From assembly GCA_000499405.2 (NCBI GenBank), contig HG738140.1, positions 9,699,560-9,763,559 on the forward strand: a stretch of 64,000 nt of DNA, in the 5' to 3' direction. The translations under genes were made by a program, and so were the position numbers. The notes under the pieces are model-generated. The model saw only the letters and a program-made list of their open reading frames with translations, was not told where the DNA came from and made no database searches. Numbering within the stretch: position 1 is the first letter of the stretch; every line of letters begins with the position of its first letter. Below, piece by piece: positions 48,301 through 64,000 of the stretch. The stretch comes from Onchocerca volvulus (taxonomy: Eukaryota; Nematoda; Chromadorea; Rhabditida; Onchocercidae).

Positions 48301-51300
48301 ACGGGAAGAATTAATATTGCAAAGTTGTGGTAGAGAGAGTAAGAAAACAATAGAAACTTCAGGAAAATATGAATTAAAGTCGGAAATACTATCAAATAAG
48401 GTATTTAAATTTTTTAAAATCAATTTCTTGCAAATTTAATGTATTCTCCCGGTAAACACCGAGAGAATGCATTAAATTTGCAAGAGCTTGATATAAAGGG
48501 TTAAGCAAAACCTTGTTTTTCCAATATTTTTATGACAAACTGAATGAATTAAAAGGAAATATCAGTTCCTCATCCTGAGCTTTGAAATTTATTCCAGACC
48601 AGATCGTGTGAAGCTTTTTTTAGGTACAACTTCCATAATTAACTCGACAGCTCTCTGAAAACAAAAAATTTGTTTATGAATTAATACAGATCTATGCATT
48701 TCTGCTTCAGTATAGTAAGTGGTGGAAATAACAAAAAGACAAGATATAATGAGCGAAGGCGAAACACTATATTAACCACTTATAAATTCTATAAAATAGA
48801 ATTTAGAATAGTTAGTTAAATTAAAATTATAACAAAATAATACTGATTTTTTTAGCCCTTAATTGAAACGGCATCATCTCCAGCAAATATTCCTTCTGGT
48901 AATTAATTACGCTTCATGTTTCAAATGTTTTTGAAAACATTTTTGGCCGTAATTTTGAAGAACTAATGAAAATGTCGGACATTTATCAATTCCTTTGTAA
49001 AATACAAATATTTCAAGAGATATTGTTAACTCGAGCAAGCGTTACTTTGATTTGTTTTGAAATTCTTAACATTTGTTAATATCATCAATTATAATTCAGA
49101 ACAATGTCCACAAAGCACATCGAATATTGATTTGCTCCCAATCGAAATGATGAAAAAAGATCAGTTACTATATGAAAAAATGGACGACGATATCGTATTA
49201 GATACCAATGTCTTGCAATCATTAGCTACTGATTTAACAACACAATCGAATAAAGTGAATAAAGATGTTATAGGTCAAATATTCATAGTTATATTTGTAA
49301 CATAAATTCAATTTGATTCGTATTGAATCTGTAATTAATCAATTTAGATTTTTTTTTCTTCGTCATATCAAATTTACTCATTTTAAAGAGCGTTATTAAA
49401 TTAAAACATTGAATTATAGCAGCACAGATAATAAGACAACGAAGAAGGCTAATTATTACTTATAATTAAGAGGAATCATGAATTATAGGTGAAGATATTG
49501 CCAAAAAGTTGATCGAAATCGAGAAAAGGGATCAATTATCAGTAGAACAAGATCATATCAATGAGGAAAAGGAGGTTTTTCTTTTGTTTCATAATTCAGG
49601 CACTTTGAATATGCTTCTGTTTTAATCTGAGTCACCAAATTTGAATATCAGTACAATATAGCTTTCGATTCAACGATGAATTTGAATTCAAACTGGCAAT
49701 ATTTAATAAAACTTTATCATTTATGCTAAATATAGGTAAATTTTTTACAAGGGAATTAATTTATGTAAGCACTCAATAATCTTAAATCCAATAATGTTTG
49801 GCTCAAAAGCTTATTATTTTTTCAAAGCAAAAAAATTCATGTCCTTACCACTTATCCATTGCAGATTGTAGTATCCGAGATTGCAAAAAAAATAGTAGAA
49901 GCACTAACATCCAGTCATGTCCTCGGCAAAGTTCTCACGCCGGAAGAAGCTACCATTTTAAAAGATTATTTCAGTCAGAAAATACCATTAAGTGAAAAGG
50001 TTTTTCATAAATTACAATCATAAGTAAAGGCAAAGAGCGACTGGGTAATTCTGGAGAAATTTATTGAGAGCTAGCTGGACCGCGCCACTCTTGCCATGAA
50101 ACTCCGAACTGTTACTGTAGCTGTGTTGGTGTATGAACTTCGAACTTCAGCTCCAAATCCTGACCTTTTAAATCCTTTTGGGGCTCCTTCCCATGCCTGA
50201 TCTCCCCTATCGCCTTTTGATTGGTTAGCCTCACTTTGTTGAATTGGAACCTTTTGGCAGTAAATAATCATTTGTCCTTTTGATGGTAAACATGCTTATT
50301 CTTTTGGTAGTAAATATGTTTAGCCGTTTTGCGATAAATATATTTGTCGTTCCTTTGAAACTATGTTGCGCCACTTGACTCTTAGTACTCCTTGTTTACA
50401 ATAACTGTCATTGCGCTATTTACATTCGAGGCTCCTTTTGTCACAGATGTGACAGGTTAAAAAAAAAGTAGGTATATTTAAATAAAAACACGGATCTATT
50501 CGAATGCAACATTGTTTCAAAAATTCAAAGCAATCGATGAAGAGCTTGCAACGTTATGTCAAAAGTATCAACGAACATTCACATTTTTATTTATATAGAT
50601 TGGTAATTGGCATGCTGATAAATAGTAAAAGATATAAACGAATAATTAATTAATATCCTGTTACAGGTTCTTGCAACGTTAGATACAGCACTTGACAAAA
50701 TTTTGAGTCGTGCACATGAATTTTACAATGACAAGAAGGAATTGGATGCATTCCTAAAAGATCGAGATTCTGCAAAAGCAAAACTTCTTGATGCACTTAT
50801 CGCCAAAAAATCAAATTACTTGGCTGATTTAATGATCGATGCTAGTTACTATGCTGATCGAATAAGTAAAGGATTAATAGACGCTTACAGATTAGCGACT
50901 GAAGGAATTCTAGGTAAGCATATTAAAAAAAAAAAAAAAATACAGAGAAGATGATTAAGGGAAAGATTAAAGAATCGATTGTTTAAATATTTCGTCAAAT
51001 TTAAAGAATTTTAATTCTTTTTTAATATTTTTCCAACAGATCTCTTTATTCATTTCCCCCAATGCTATACTGTTTCCAGTTGCTCGTGATAACTTGCAGT
51101 ACATGCAAGCCGCTGTCGGCCAAACCTATCGTTATTCCAAAGACATGGCATACCGTGGTGCTGCACTCACTTACGAGACAGCTACACGTAGCAAAAAATT
51201 GGCCGAATTGGGTGCTTCTGTTGGTGCACAAATGACATATGATGCAGCGAAAATGACATTAGACGCTGCAATCCGTGGCAAAGAACTTGCAGAACAGAGT

Positions 51301-53654
51301 GCAGCTATTGGCACAAAAATGACATTAGACGCTGCAATCCGTGGAAAAGAACTTGCAGAACTCGGCACAAAACTAACATTAGACGCTGCAATCCGTGGAA
51401 AAGAAATTGCAGAACAGAGTGCAGCTATTGGCACAAAACTAACATTAGACGCTGCAATCCGTGGAAAAGAACTTGCAGAACTCGGCACAAAAATGACGTC
51501 TGATGCTGTAAAAGTGACATATGATGTCACCACTCGTAGCAAAGAACTTGCGGAACTTGGTGTAGCGATTGGTGCAAAAATGACACAAGACGCTGCTTCT
51601 AAAGGATTAGAAATTGTGGAAGGAACGATCCAAACTGCTTCCAAAGGTATCGCGCTAAAATTTCTTTACATCCAAAAGGTAAAACTACTGTTCCCTTCAA
51701 GAACTTTTGGACATATAAATATCTTAATAAGATTTGCATAAATATGAAATTAAGGAAAGGAAATGGTAAAGGACAGTTTGACAGCGGCAAGCAGTGTTAC
51801 TCGCAGTCTCTCTGAGGCTGCTCTTGAAAGTGCAGTGCAAGCGACTCAATTGGTAACATACATCTATCTGTCTGTATTGTTTTATGACAAGGGACATTTG
51901 TTTTTTTATAGATTTCTTCATTTTTTGTATCTATTCAGCTATCTTTCTAATGCAACATTTGCACGCATCTCACTTTTACTTCAAATCATTCTTAGGAAGC
52001 AAATGTACCAGAAACAGTAACTAATAAAGTTTTCAATTTGATTCGACTGCGGTATGATTTTCGTTAACAATATAAGACATGCTGAAGAACATAGTTCCGA
52101 ACTTATTAAGCTCATTAAGCTCGAAACTATGTTTCTTCAGTATGTCTTATATTAGTTCACGTCCCATGATAGCTTGAATTTTCTTTTCACGAGAAACAAA
52201 AATTTGTCGAAACATTAATATCCACGGTTTGGAATTTAGAAGACTTCAGATTTCTCGGAAGTTTGGTTTTGCAAATACTGCAATTCATTCCTTTATATGC
52301 TAATAAGATAAACGCATCAGATATGTGCAGAAAAGGCACATATTCTGATTCATTCATCTCACTGTCACAAAATTTAAAATTTTTTTTGATCGATGAAATT
52401 GTGGATTTCTTTCTTGTAAGAATTTTTTTTCAAAAAAAAAAAAAAAAAAAAAATTCTCAACTGCACCCATTAAAATACTTCAAAATTCTTCTGTTCTCTT
52501 GCACCAGAAAAAATAAATGTAGCTGTCACCATGCAAATTTATATAATCATCTTTTCCCTCTGAAGAATGTCTTTTCAGGCTCTTCCCTAAACTTTGAAGA
52601 AAGTAGTTTTATCTTTCTCTAGCAACAAAATAATGAATAACTCCATAAATATAATGCATAAATAAACAGAAACAAATAAATAGGCTACAAAATAGAAAAA
52701 TAATTTTTGTCATGTCATCAATCATTTGATTTGAATATAAATGACACATCGTTTATGTTGTATAAAAATAATCGAATAATACTGTAAAATTTCTTGTTAT
52801 AATTCTTCTAGTTTAGATGAAAATTGGAGAATTCTTTTTTTAGGTTGGCAGAAAAGTAGAAAATCTTACCAGTGCGATGGATCAAGCTAGATCGGGTTAT
52901 TTTCATATTTTCTAATGAGCTCATCTAATCATCAAGAGTAGGTCGGAAATGAATACAAACATTCTTCACAAATTGATATATTTCTTTCAAATTTTCCACT
53001 GTAGAGCCAATTTAAATTAAGTGCGAAATTAATTTGCATTTAATGATATGAAACAACTGCAAAGAATTTAAACATTATAGAAATCCAGAAATCTAGTGAA
53101 TGGCTCTTCTCACTTTTTCAACCATCTATGACGTCTAAAACATCAGGTGAGTTCCTGAGCATAGTTTATCATCAGAAAAATATTAAATGTCATTTTCGGC
53201 CAACTAATCGAATTTATTCTCGACATTGATATCACCTGAAATTATAAGCATACTGTAAAATGCATCAGTCACTTTTATCTGTTCTCTGCTTATAACGAAA
53301 AATTGCAGAGATGAAAGAAACAATGACTGCTGAGGAATGCAAAACGAAAGAAGATGGAGTGTTAAAAAAAGTTGGAGGAGGTGAACTTTATAATTGCCTA
53401 TTATATTTGCATTATTCTCGTAGAAATCTCCAAAACAATACACTACCTGATTTCTTATTATTTTTATAATGCCGCATATTCCTGAGATACAATTAAGACC
53501 TCATTTATTGACAGTTCTTCGAGACGATTCTTACTTGCTGGCAAGATGAATTACAGGCATCTCAGAAAGAGAAGACAGCGACGATGACTCAAATGATAAC
53601 GGTGATGGGAACGGAACAAGTTTATCTCCGAAAAGTGAAATGGAAAATCAGTAA
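45308..53654 (+). CDS. 806-aa protein with Lys-rich region and 11-residue amphipathic repeats
   Basis: Fifteen exons join in phase: 45308-45314, 45688-45787, 46383-46497, 46975-47009, 47809-48400, 48856-48898, 49100-49273, 49489-49574, 49865-49999, 50667-50913, 51080-51646, 51755-51852, 52844-52895, 53309-53380, 53557-53654. Exon 1 has only seven bases of coding sequence. Parts in order: a basic N-terminal segment (TEKELSQLRTRFKRRQNK), an acidic stretch, a Ser/Lys-rich low-complexity region (about 87-283, one exon), helical segments, and from about 430 a long Ala-rich amphipathic helix region. Residues 571-650 are near-identical repeats of TLDAAIRGKEL-AEQSAAIGTKM and a shorter AELGTK form, i.e. 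11-residue periodicity. The tail is acidic (EREDSDDDSND). No signal peptide or membrane helix. 11-mer amphipathic helices occur in perilipins, synucleins, apolipoproteins and LEA proteins; lipid or desiccation-related surface binding is an inference. Family not recognised. Confidence 0.75.
48419..48492 (+). repeat. near-perfect hairpin, 35-base arms, 4-base loop (possible small-RNA precursor)
   Basis: Arms 48419-48453 and 48458-48492 pair at 31 of 35 positions by Watson-Crick, plus two G-U pairs and two mismatches when read as plus-strand RNA. It sits in intron 5 of the 806-aa gene, 19 bases after the donor. Length and pairing are in the range of a pre-miRNA, though the loop is small; a palindromic mobile-element relic is the alternative. 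Confidence 0.75.
48589..48654 (-). other. possible minus-strand terminal exon
   Basis: After a strong acceptor (TTTGTTTTCAG on the minus strand) 21 codons read RAVELIMEVVPKKSFTRSGL plus a Glu, then TAA. The sequence looks like the conserved end of a protein, but the only nearby donor would leave a 33-base intron. It lies in intron 5 of the 806-aa gene, antisense to it. Confidence 0.25.
50022..50460. mobile_element. probable inserted element or solo-LTR relic in an intron
   Basis: The intron between 49999 and 50667 contains about 430 bases with clearly higher GC than its surroundings. They include a minus-strand Gly/Arg/Lys-rich frame (50271-50071) and four degenerate tandem copies of a roughly 25-base unit (CTTTTGG-AGTAAAT type) starting at about 50251, 50277, 50301 and 50325. 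An inverted motif TGTCACA-GA-TGTGACA lies near the right edge. This is not ordinary intron sequence; an LTR remnant is the best guess, but no target-site duplication was established. Confidence 0.35.
51256..51495 (+). repeat. coding tandem repeat, 2 x 120 bases (66 + 54)
   Basis: The start string ACATTAGACGCTGC recurs at 51256, 51322, 51376 and 51442, with alternating spacings of 66 and 54 bases; a decayed fifth start is at 51496. Copies are nearly identical at base level, so the duplication is recent. It codes for the 11-residue repeats of the 806-aa protein. Confidence 0.9.
52066..52157 (+). repeat. long hairpin, arms of about 40 bases
   Basis: The left arm 52066-52105 pairs with the right arm 52116-52157 over about 36 Watson-Crick pairs with two single-base bulges, one G-U pair and two mismatches; the loop is about 10 bases. 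It lies in the intron between the exons ending 51852 and starting 52844 of the 806-aa gene. The size and bulge pattern resemble a miRNA precursor. Confidence 0.75.
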
Positions 53655-54597
53655 CAGTAAAACTGACAAAGATATTTCCCATTCACAGATGTGCGGTTGT
53701 TTGTGATATCAAATAGTTCATCATTCTTATCACTTTCATTTTAATAAATGATTATTGCGCTCATCCTCAATAATTTTGAATATATTCAGGATGTATCTTA
53801 ATTACAATCACATCAGAAATTTCCATGATTGCTCAACATCAACAACACTTCTTAGATTTGCAAGACTGAGACCCTAGTCTGGCATCATTTCTCATCATTC
53901 CATTATTATTCTCAAATGTCTAAAATTTTTGAAGAGAAAATTAGGTAATTCTCAAGCAATTGAGAAATTCTTTTGAAAAAAACAAAGAACCACATAGATA
54001 AAATATGGGTTAAATAGTGAAAAGTTAAACATGAATCAGTACATAGTTCACGTCTGTAAGTATAAGAAATAGAAAATTTAGCTGGTATGATATTATTGCA
54101 TTCCGGCCATGCTCGCCAACCAGGGACATGTTTTCTGAAGAGTGGAAAATGGTATGGTCGGCTTTCTTTGATATGAATTTTAAGGTACGAGCGTGAAATA
54201 TTCGGAGTTTTAAAGTGGAGTTGGTATTGTTGATGGTTTGTGGGGATTAATATGAGAGTAATTGATGCATTCTGCGGGCTATTTTAGAGATCCGTCAGGA
54301 CTGATAAGTGATATATGTGCGTTATCAAAAGAAAAGGGTGATTAAATGCTTAATAAGTCGATCTTTAAATGAAAGGAAATTCATGTTTATCATCCACTAA
54401 TGAAGTATTAATGTCCTTATTAATTTTCACTTACGTTATTTCCTTCAAACTTTGTTTTTTTAATTGTTTTGCGTCATTTTTCTTTGAAATTATTTGGCAT
54501 CGTTGAGGACATTTTCATTTAATCCTCTTCTGCTGTAATTCAAATTTTAATTCCAAGAGATGCTTTAATGATTTAAGAGTTATAATCAAGAAGTGTG
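53655..54597. other. intergenic, CARM1 upstream region
   Basis: The 3'UTR of the 806-aa gene and the CARM1 promoter region must lie here. A GC-richer block at 54105-54330 has a 36-codon minus-strand frame starting MSLVGEHGRNA, not called. No other feature. Confidence 0.4.
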
Positions 54598-59581
<4,984 letters not shown>

Positions 59582-60771
59582 TTGGTCAATAATTTTTCGC
59601 GTATTTCTTTTTTCTTCAGTTTATATTTTATAATGTTGACGTTGATTATTTGATTATTGGCATTTATTTTTACTTCGTTGTTTATTGGTCATTGTATTAG
59701 GACAGTCTGCATTGTTCAAAAATATGATTATGTTGAGAACAATAGATTTGAAATTTCAAAAAGTTTTATCAGTTATTACTGATTCCATGAAATTTTTTTA
59801 GACTGCTGCGCAGATTTTTCTTGGGCTTATTTAAAGTTGTATTCAATTGAAGAATTGTAACGATGGCAAAGTTTTTTGTGTTTCATCCAGTTTTTAGGAT
59901 AAGAATAGATTGCTATAGATGTAAGTTATGGATTTTGTTGGGTAATTAGAGCACAATATGATGCAAATCTACGTAGTGTGGTTATCATATATTGTATTAG
60001 TGGAAGACTTTTATTCCGGCTTTTAGAGTTGTTACATATTTGATAAGTCTAAGTATTGTTTGGTAAGTTTAAGTAAAATAAGTGTGCAATAAATAATTAG
60101 CAAAAGTATTGTTGACAGTGATTTGAATGTCGAAGTCTGGTTTATTGAATTCACGTCTTTGTCTTCATTTTTATCCATTTAATTTACTTACTAGTTGATC
60201 ACGAGAGATGGCTTTTCTTATAAAATTTTGTTTATGGCCCTTGCAGTCCTATTTGTATAATCTCTATGCGTTTTCTATGATATGCAGAATTGCCTTACTG
60301 AGGCATACTAATTGTTACATACAAATACTATCAAAAGACCTATGACTGAAATTTTTTGCCAGTAAATTCACATGCAGCACTCGTTATTCCTATTTTTATT
60401 TGGTTTGTTTCCTTTTAATGTGCAATGCAATCGGAATAAAAGAAAAAGTGGCCATTTTTTTATTACTAGATGTCGAGATGACAGTTGAAATGTTTCCATA
60501 GCTTCGCACTTATCATACTTTTTTCAGTGAACTAATGGGGGTTTTTGAGTGTTAGTTGAATCAGTATTTTGTCGAATGCAGTATTTTAGAGACCGAATAT
60601 CTACTGAATTCATTTATTGAAATCCAAAGAAGTGTTGAGGAACTCGAACTGATTTGAATAATAGCCGAAATTTGTCTCTCTGAATTGCCTTACCAAATGA
60701 AGAATTCGCGCTGTGATCCGATATCCGATTACCGTTTTTTTTTTTTTTTTTTTTTTTCTTTTCAGCAGATA
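59582..60771. other. CARM1 3'UTR and intergenic DNA before GGCT
   Basis: AATAAA at about 60088 probably ends the CARM1 transcript about 0.5 kb after its stop. The far end is a long T tract (60735-60757) leading into TTCTTTTCAG at 60756-60765, a strong trans-splice or intron acceptor seven bases before the GGCT ATG. Confidence 0.5.
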
Positions 60772-61904
60772 ATGTCACAGAAAGCTAGTAATACAGACAA
60801 TTGTTTTTATTATTTTGCCTATGGCAGCAATTTACTAGATGAAAGAATGCATTTACAAGTAGGTGATAATTTTTTTTATTGAATTCTCCTTTATAGCATC
60901 GTATAAATTGTTCCATGAAGTTCTGAAAATAATATGACGAAGTTGTGGCATATTTCATACGACATATGATTTTGATTGGACTAATTCGGTGCGAAAATGA
61001 AGTTAATGTAGTTACCAAAAATAAATTTTCTCTGCATCGTAATAGTTTAGAAATAATTTTCACAGTGCTTATTTAAATTTTTATCTGACCTATAATTTAT
61101 TATACAGATCAAATCTGCCAAATACGTTAGCACAGGTGTATTGCTTAATTATCGACTGGGATTTTATGATCATGGACTAAGATGGATGGGAGCCGTAGCA
61201 TCAGTGGAACAATCAAAAGGTGATGAAGTTTGGGGATGCGTATGGCACGTGCCTTGGTCATTTTCTGATGATTTAGATATACAAGAAAGCAGCTATCATC
61301 GACTTGACGGTATTTTTACATCCTATGTTAGGATTTAGAACACGTTCAGTGTGGGAGCAGGATTTCATTTATAAAAATTCAAGGTATTTAAAGAAATTTA
61401 AAAAAAAAATCAAATTGCGAATCCTTTCAACAATTTTCGTAAATCTTTCTTATCTTATTGACATATGAATCGAACAATGTATTATTCATTTAATTGCGAC
61501 GCATTGCTAAACCATGCTGCAGCTTCCATGTTTTGAAATACAGCATTATTCTTAAGTCAATTGTCTTCGGTTCTGTTGGAGAAAATTCGAGAAATGAATG
61601 CGTCATTTATTTGAATTTTTTAAATCGAAAGCTGATTAATAATAAAACTGATTTCTTTTTAGTGAACGTTAAAGTTGAAAGTTCAGTGATAATTTGCCGC
61701 ACTTATCAGTATTCGAATCCCAATCGCCAGCGAAAACTTCCATCGCCTCATTATAAATTGGTTATCATTTCTGGCGCCATCGAACATTCCTTGCCTTCTG
61801 ATTACATTAAAAAGTTAAAAGCAATTAAAGATAACGGTTACAAGGGTCCAATAGCTCTTGATTTAATCGTTTTGAAATATCTGAATTCTAATACTCATAA
61901 TTGA
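60772..61904 (+). CDS. GGCT: gamma-glutamylcyclotransferase, 176 aa
   Basis: Three exons join in phase: 60772-60858, 61108-61309 and 61663-61904 (TGA). GGCT converts gamma-glutamyl amino acids to 5-oxoproline and the free amino acid, in glutathione turnover. The substrate-loop motif FAYGSNLLDERMHL is at 15-28; VEQSKGDEVWGCVWHV lines the fold; the catalytic glutamate corresponds to E89 in LDIQESSY (the human Glu98 position); CRTYQYSNP and PSPHYKLVIISGA follow, ending in the usual GYKGPIALD helix region. Length is close to the 188 residues of the human protein. The cytosolic enzyme needs no signal sequence and none is seen. The ATG follows a strong acceptor, so trans-splicing is likely. It lies 1.2 kb downstream of CARM1 on the same strand. 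Confidence 0.93.
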
Positions 61905-64000
61905 AAGTTGTATTGAAATGGATTTTCCCAGGTATTTAGGAAGTTTGTCAAGTGTTGATGGCACTTCGTGAATTCAAATTTTTTTTGTGTTGTTAGATTT
62001 AAAAGATTCAATGCAAAGCATTTTTTTGTTTTCTTGGCCGTACATCAAAGAAATCATGATTTAAACCGTCAAAGCGCTTTGCGTAATTCGCCTCTAAACT
62101 CTGTTCAATTCACTCAGTTATCAGCGAATATGCGAATAAAAGAATTTATATTAGAGAAAGTAATCAAAAAAAGATGAGAATGAAAAAAGATGCAAAAGAA
62201 TTATGATAAAAAAGTGTGTAAATTTAATCGAAATTATTTTCCGAAAAATTGAAAAGAACAGAAATTTATGTTTGACGAGATTTTATGTCAGCAGAATCTT
62301 AAAAGAGTATTCTAGCTATGAATTTGGTATCATAAGTGCGCTTTATCATCCTTACCAGGCTGAAAAAAAAAAGCATATAATGTATTTATGATTAATTTTA
62401 TTCAATTATTTAAATTCTCTCTTGAATAGTATCTTCTATTGACTTTCCTTACTTCGTAGATATGTACTTTCTTTTATGCGATGTAAACTTTCCTAGCCTG
62501 ATCGATAAATGTTTTGAACCAAAACCATTAGGAAATAAGTGCTTTTTTAAATAAAGATGGTGAAAAAGTGTAGATATTACGGAGGTCTGAAAATTTAAGA
62601 TGATAGATCTCGATATATCTGATGAACAGGAATTAATTGGCATAGCTTTTTTTTCTACCATCTCTGTCTTCTTTCCGCTTAGTCATCTTTTTACAAAAAA
62701 AAGAAATAGAACATGCTATGTTTTATCGATGAAATCCTATTTAGCAAAAGGTCCAGTTTGATAACTGCTATTAGTTAGTGCTTTTTTTTCTCTAAATCAA
62801 TAACTCGAGTTACTTTAAGGCATGTGAAACAAATTCCGGAATAGCTCTACAATGAATAACAAGTTACGATCGGCAGGTGACAGATTTTTATAAAATTTCA
62901 AGAAATATATTCAAAGTGTAGCTACTTAGAAAGCGCTGGAAAGGCAATGGATATAAGTCTTGGAGATGATAATGTTATTTAACTTCATTCTACTTTGGCC
63001 TTAGTGGAATTATCACTATTCTAATTATTGGAAAAGTAATTACTGGTATTGATCCTTTCTTCAGTTTTAGATTCTTTAGGTAATAAGTATCTATTACTGC
63101 GAAGATATTTTATTGATAGAGGTTTGGTTGGCTATCTTATGGTTGAAACATTGAAAGACTTTGCAAATGTATGATCAGCAACATTCTTGTATGAAATGTA
63201 CACTACAGACAGGCATGTTATATATAGCATTTCAAAATGTGTATTGATAGATTTTGGCTTTTAGCATTTATTGTTTCTTTATATTTTGGCAGAGAATATT
63301 TATGCAGGTATCGCAATAATTCGGTTGATTTCTTAGATTTTGTTACTTTTAGTATTATCAGACCATTCTTTTCTACTAACAAGAGGATCACTGTAATATT
63401 CATCCTTTGGAGTTTGCCGATTCTCAACAAGTCATATTCCCTCCAACTTACAATCGTTGTATTTCGTTGTTCATAATACATTCGCAACTTTTTATAAGTT
63501 TTTTTTTTTTTATAAATTTTATACCGTTTCAACATCAATATTTCAATCATGAACATTTTGTACATTTATTTGAATGTGATCGAATAGTATGTTTTCAGGT
63601 TAACAAAAATTAAAGTAAAAGAGGACAGAATGCTTTGGTCTGAAAATATGCATGGATTCTAATACCAACTGTCTATCACTAAAAAGAACAAAATTTTCAG
63701 CCGAGATCTGATCAGATGGTGTAATTAAAATATGAAGAAAGAAATAATCAAGAATGTATCAACCTTTGGATGCAAAGTTTTTCAGTTTCTGCATGGCACT
63801 CTTGTTTATGAAATCCCCTATTTATTTATTATTATGTCTCGCGTCCCAATTCCCTAAAATATCACGGCCTGAAAATTTTCGAAATCATAACATTTCTTTT
63901 GTAATCAAACTTGACTTTGATATAGTTCCTCCAAATCAGGCCTTTTTTACATATTGATAAATCAGAGATCCACTAAGAATTTCCTTCCTCATTTGTCTCA
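61905..64000. other. right end, no certain gene
   Basis: An AATAAA at about 62135 may end the GGCT transcript. The stretch 62030-62177 has an open plus-strand frame ending MRIKEFILEKVIKKR that looks partly protein-like but has no start or clear splice partner. At 63400-63465 a short frame reads EFADSQQVIFPPTYNR, also without splice support. A minus-strand start at about 62685 (MTKRKEDRDG with a GTAGAA donor) is possible. None is strong enough to call. Confidence 0.4.

Noticed and set aside
47851..48423. Several Phe/Leu-rich minus-strand ORFs
   Set aside because: Complement of the Lys/Glu-rich exon 47809-48400; AAA and GAA codons read as TTT and TTC.
51171..51644. 157-codon minus-strand ORF opposite the repeat exon
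   Set aside because: Shadow of the plus-strand 11-residue repeats; the plus frame has splice sites and continues into neighbouring exons.
63218..63613. Overlapping ORFs on both strands near the right end
   Set aside because: Frames on both strands are equally open, so none is preferred; a short PPTYNR string alone is not evidence of a phosphatase domain.

Overview
The window is nuclear DNA of a nematode, most likely a spirurid or filarial worm. It is strongly AT-rich. Genes are split into many small exons that can be joined in phase with nematode-type splice sites (T-rich runs ending in TTTCAG or TTTTAG; donors GTAAG, GTTAGT, GTATGT). Several start codons sit directly behind a 3' splice-acceptor-like sequence, as expected for spliced-leader trans-splicing. 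Every multi-exon model below was built by hand: exon coordinates, phase and residue counts were checked for arithmetic consistency, but no alignment, HMM or RNA data were available.

Layout. 1-5 kb: the likely 3' end of a gene entering from the left, a four-helix membrane protein (-), a candidate secreted precursor with dibasic sites (+) and a small Cys-rich single-pass membrane protein (+). 6.3-13.5 kb: a 16-exon CNNM-type magnesium transporter (-). 13.5-22 kb: a gene-poor stretch with a new 121-residue basic protein model (+), a retroelement relic and a few short ORFs. 22-25 kb: a coiled-coil protein (-). 26 kb: a 37-residue membrane micropeptide candidate (-). 27.3-30.7 kb: bisphosphate nucleotidase BPNT1 (-). 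31.7-34.7 kb: mitochondrial enoyl reductase MECR (-). 36.1-44.2 kb: the SR-related splicing factor SREK1 (-), with a MARCH-type RING-CH E3 ligase (+) nested in one intron and a 67-residue protein gene just upstream on the same strand, probably an operon partner. 45.3-53.7 kb: a 15-exon gene (+) for an unrecognised 806-residue protein with a Lys-rich N-terminal part, an 11-residue-periodic amphipathic repeat block and an acidic tail. 54.6-59.6 kb: the arginine methyltransferase CARM1/PRMT4 (+). 60.8-61.9 kb: gamma-glutamylcyclotransferase GGCT (+). The last 2 kb holds nothing certain.

The recognised genes are household functions: Mg transport, sulfur nucleotide and fatty-acid metabolism, glutathione turnover, splicing, chromatin and membrane-protein ubiquitination. 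They are neighbours rather than one pathway. The most novel material is the 806-residue repeat protein, two long near-perfect hairpins in its introns, a third in the nested MARCH intron, two GC-AG introns supported by conserved protein sequence, and several small secreted or membrane peptides that a length cut-off would miss.
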